Part shown: in pieces, positions 26,592 to 27,290 of the stretch | Numbering within the stretch: the first letter of the stretch is position 1 | How the letters are laid out: each line of letters opens with the position of its first letter | IMG/VR virus record: IMGVR_UViG_3300027969_000362 | Span: 1-27,290 of that record | DNA from: a virus | Direction: 5' to 3' (one strand) | Length of the DNA: 27,290 nucleotides | Translations under genes and position numbers: made by a program | Notes under the pieces: model-generated | The model's input: only the letters and a program-made list of their open reading frames with translations | Database searches by the model: none | Told to the model about the DNA's origin: nothing

Positions 26592-26825
26592 ATGGGCAGA
26601 CCCTCAAAACCTAATACCCGATATTTCCAAAGGACATTGACAGACCCAGAGAGGATCATCTTGCTTTCAGCGGGTAAGGGGAATATTTGCAGAGGGTTTG
26701 AGAACGTACTAGATTTATACAGTTACGCCCACAATCTAGGTTTTCGCCCAGATATGGACATGGGTATTTTAAATATTGTCGCAGATAAACAACAGCCCCA
26801 AACAGAGGATTCAATGGTAGGGTAA
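26592..26825 (+). CDS. small DNA-binding-like protein, 77 aa
   Basis: 77 residues starting with an AT-hook-like GRPSKPNTRYF. Next come RTLTDPERIILLSAGKGNIC and RGFENVLDLYSYAHNLGFRP, two helices with the look of a ribbon-helix-helix or short HTH protein that I also recall as GxGNxxRGFExxL. The C-terminus is acidic and Gln-rich. It is flanked on both sides by GGGTAAACCC-like repeats, so it may be an autoregulator or an origin-binding protein. Only a weak GGTG precedes the ATG. Confidence 0.65.
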   Translation: MGRPSKPNTRYFQRTLTDPERIILLSAGKGNICRGFENVLDLYSYAHNLGFRPDMDMGILNIVADKQQPQTEDSMVG

Positions 26826-26909
26826 ACACTAAGGGAAGGATAGATAAGGGTTAACACCTAGAAAGATAAGACTACCCGAAAAGGTGCATCACTCTTTCAC
26901 ACTCGATTG

Positions 26910-26934
26910 AATGCAAATAAGAATCATTCGCATT
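26910..26934. promoter_or_regulatory. Fur-box-like 25-bp palindrome
   Basis: AATGC at 26910-26914 and GCATT at 26930-26934 flank AAATAAGAATCATTC. The centre AATCATT matches the Fur consensus exactly, and by hand alignment about 13 of 19 consensus positions agree. It also forms an imperfect dyad over 25 bases. Host Fur could bind here, or a phage regulator may use a similar site. Confidence 0.45.
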
Positions 26935-26954
26935 TAGACATAAGGGTAAACGAG

Positions 26955-26982
26955 TAGGTAGAAACCCTTAGGTAGAAACCCT
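26955..26982 (+). repeat. two perfect tandem 14-mers TAGGTAGAAACCCT
   Basis: The 14-mer occurs at 26955-26968 and 26969-26982 without a gap and is followed by another AGGT. The GTAGAAACCCT core also occurs at 26531. Tandem spacing of 14 bases is shorter than typical plasmid iterons but fits repeated protein binding. Confidence 0.8.
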
Positions 26983-26998
26983 AGGTGGTGGGATGTAT

Positions 26999-27021
26999 GG
27001 GGGGGGAGGGGGTGGGTTGGG
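26999..27021 (+). other. G-quadruplex-forming tract
   Basis: G8-A-G5-T-GGG-TT-GGG on the plus strand meets the four-run G-quadruplex rule with very short loops, which usually gives a stable fold. It lies between the tandem repeats and the AT-hook gene. Confidence 0.75.
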
Positions 27022-27094
27022 TTGTGAGATATTTGTGGTACACCCTACCCTCAGAAAAAGCTAAAATGAACTAATCCATTCCAAGGAGGACAAA

Positions 27095-27290
27095 ATGGAA
27101 AAAAGAGGAAGAGGAAGACCCAAGGGAAGCGTTAAGATGACCATACAGAGGTTTGCTGACAATCCACCCCTTGTACTACCTAAAACAGACCATCAACGCC
27201 TGAAGGAGCTTAAAGAGCTAATGATTAGGTCTGGAGGTAAGGATGTGGCTCAGAAGGTTATTGAGATTGCCCTTAATGATGACCATCCCC
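27095..27290 (+). CDS. AT-hook protein, 3' end outside window
   Basis: 65 residues are visible and the frame stays open at the window end. It starts MEKRGRGRPKGSVK, a textbook AT-hook (core RGRP flanked by basic residues) that binds the minor groove of AT-rich DNA. A helical part follows: DHQRLKELKELMIRSGGKDV, then AQKVIEIALNDDHP. AAGGAGG six bases before the ATG is the strongest ribosome binding site in the window. With the neighbouring GRPSKP protein it suggests a DNA-architecture or origin-control role. The total length is unknown. Confidence 0.75.
   Translation, partial: MEKRGRGRPKGSVKMTIQRFADNPPLVLPKTDHQRLKELKELMIRSGGKDVAQKVIEIALNDDHP

Larger units (their letters stand above)
26826..27094. 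other. non-coding region rich in repeats and structured DNA
   Basis: No convincing reading frame is present. The stretch holds TAGGGTAAACAC at its left edge, the shared 13-mer GGATAGATAAGGG (26838-26850), the Fur-like palindrome, two tandem TAGGTAGAAACCCT units and a G-quadruplex tract. AAGGAGG at 27083-27089 is a near-perfect ribosome binding site for the gene at 27095. Confidence 0.6.

Noticed and set aside
26332-26982. CCCTAAA-type repeats as telomere ends of a linear prophage
   Set aside because: The copies are scattered in both orientations within a continuous gene-bearing region and no long terminal hairpin or protelomerase is visible; operator or iteron use is simpler.
1-27290. CRISPR array, tRNA genes, insertion sequence or integrase
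   Set aside because: No regularly spaced direct repeats, no cloverleaf with CCA-type end, no transposase or recombinase motif and no terminal inverted repeats were seen by eye.

Overview
The window is the larger part of a tailed-phage genome, open at both ends. The main evidence is a rightward block of virion and lysis genes: a head-tail adaptor-like protein, a large tail/nozzle-like protein, a tail fibre with a self-cleaving S74 chaperone, three long proteins at the usual place of ejection proteins, holin candidates and a GH24 endolysin. Replication, recombination and DNA-modification genes follow. No terminase, portal, capsid, integrase, tRNA or CRISPR array is visible; head genes probably lie left of base 1. 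The genome looks podovirus-like. The AT-leaning composition (judged by eye) and the DnaA and Fur-like sites fit a Gram-negative host, but I cannot name it.

Layout. (1) 3-16176, rightward: a Cys-rich protein cut by the window start, four small basic proteins, the neck/tail genes, the fibre (3522-6401) with a small partner, three long Ala/Gln-rich proteins (6734-12855), a lysis cassette (12855-14652), an HExxH protein, a metallophosphoesterase and a tiny membrane protein. Most genes overlap by an ATGA, GTGA or TTGA tetranucleotide. (2) 16178-19068, leftward: MazG-like pyrophosphohydrolase, a winged-helix protein, a small protein with an SSB-like acidic tip, a Sak3/DUF1071-type annealing protein and several unknown small proteins. 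(3) 19069-19200: a divergent control region. (4) 19201-23187, rightward: two early proteins, a replication-type protein, a Mom-like DNA-modification protein, RusA and a Ref-like nuclease. (5) 23308-26225, leftward: eleven genes, nearly all unrecognised, with a SprT-like protease first. (6) 26226-27094: a largely non-coding region with perfect DnaA boxes, AT-rich DNA, GGGTAAACCC-type repeats, a Fur-box-like palindrome and a G-quadruplex tract. It surrounds one small gene and precedes an AT-hook gene cut by the window end.

The most unusual signals are non-coding. The palindrome AGGG-N4/5-CCCT stands before three transcription units and again in the origin-like region, suggesting one regulator. 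The octamer GTTTAAAC occurs eleven times, eight of them within 3 kb of the leftward accessory block. Genes of that block carry a repeated leader made of a small hairpin followed by an ATTTAATAGGCGT-type segment just before the start codon. A long nested hairpin lies in the recombination operon. Together these suggest a centrally regulated phage with an origin near 26.3-26.6 kb, possibly plasmid-like; the sequence alone cannot prove it.
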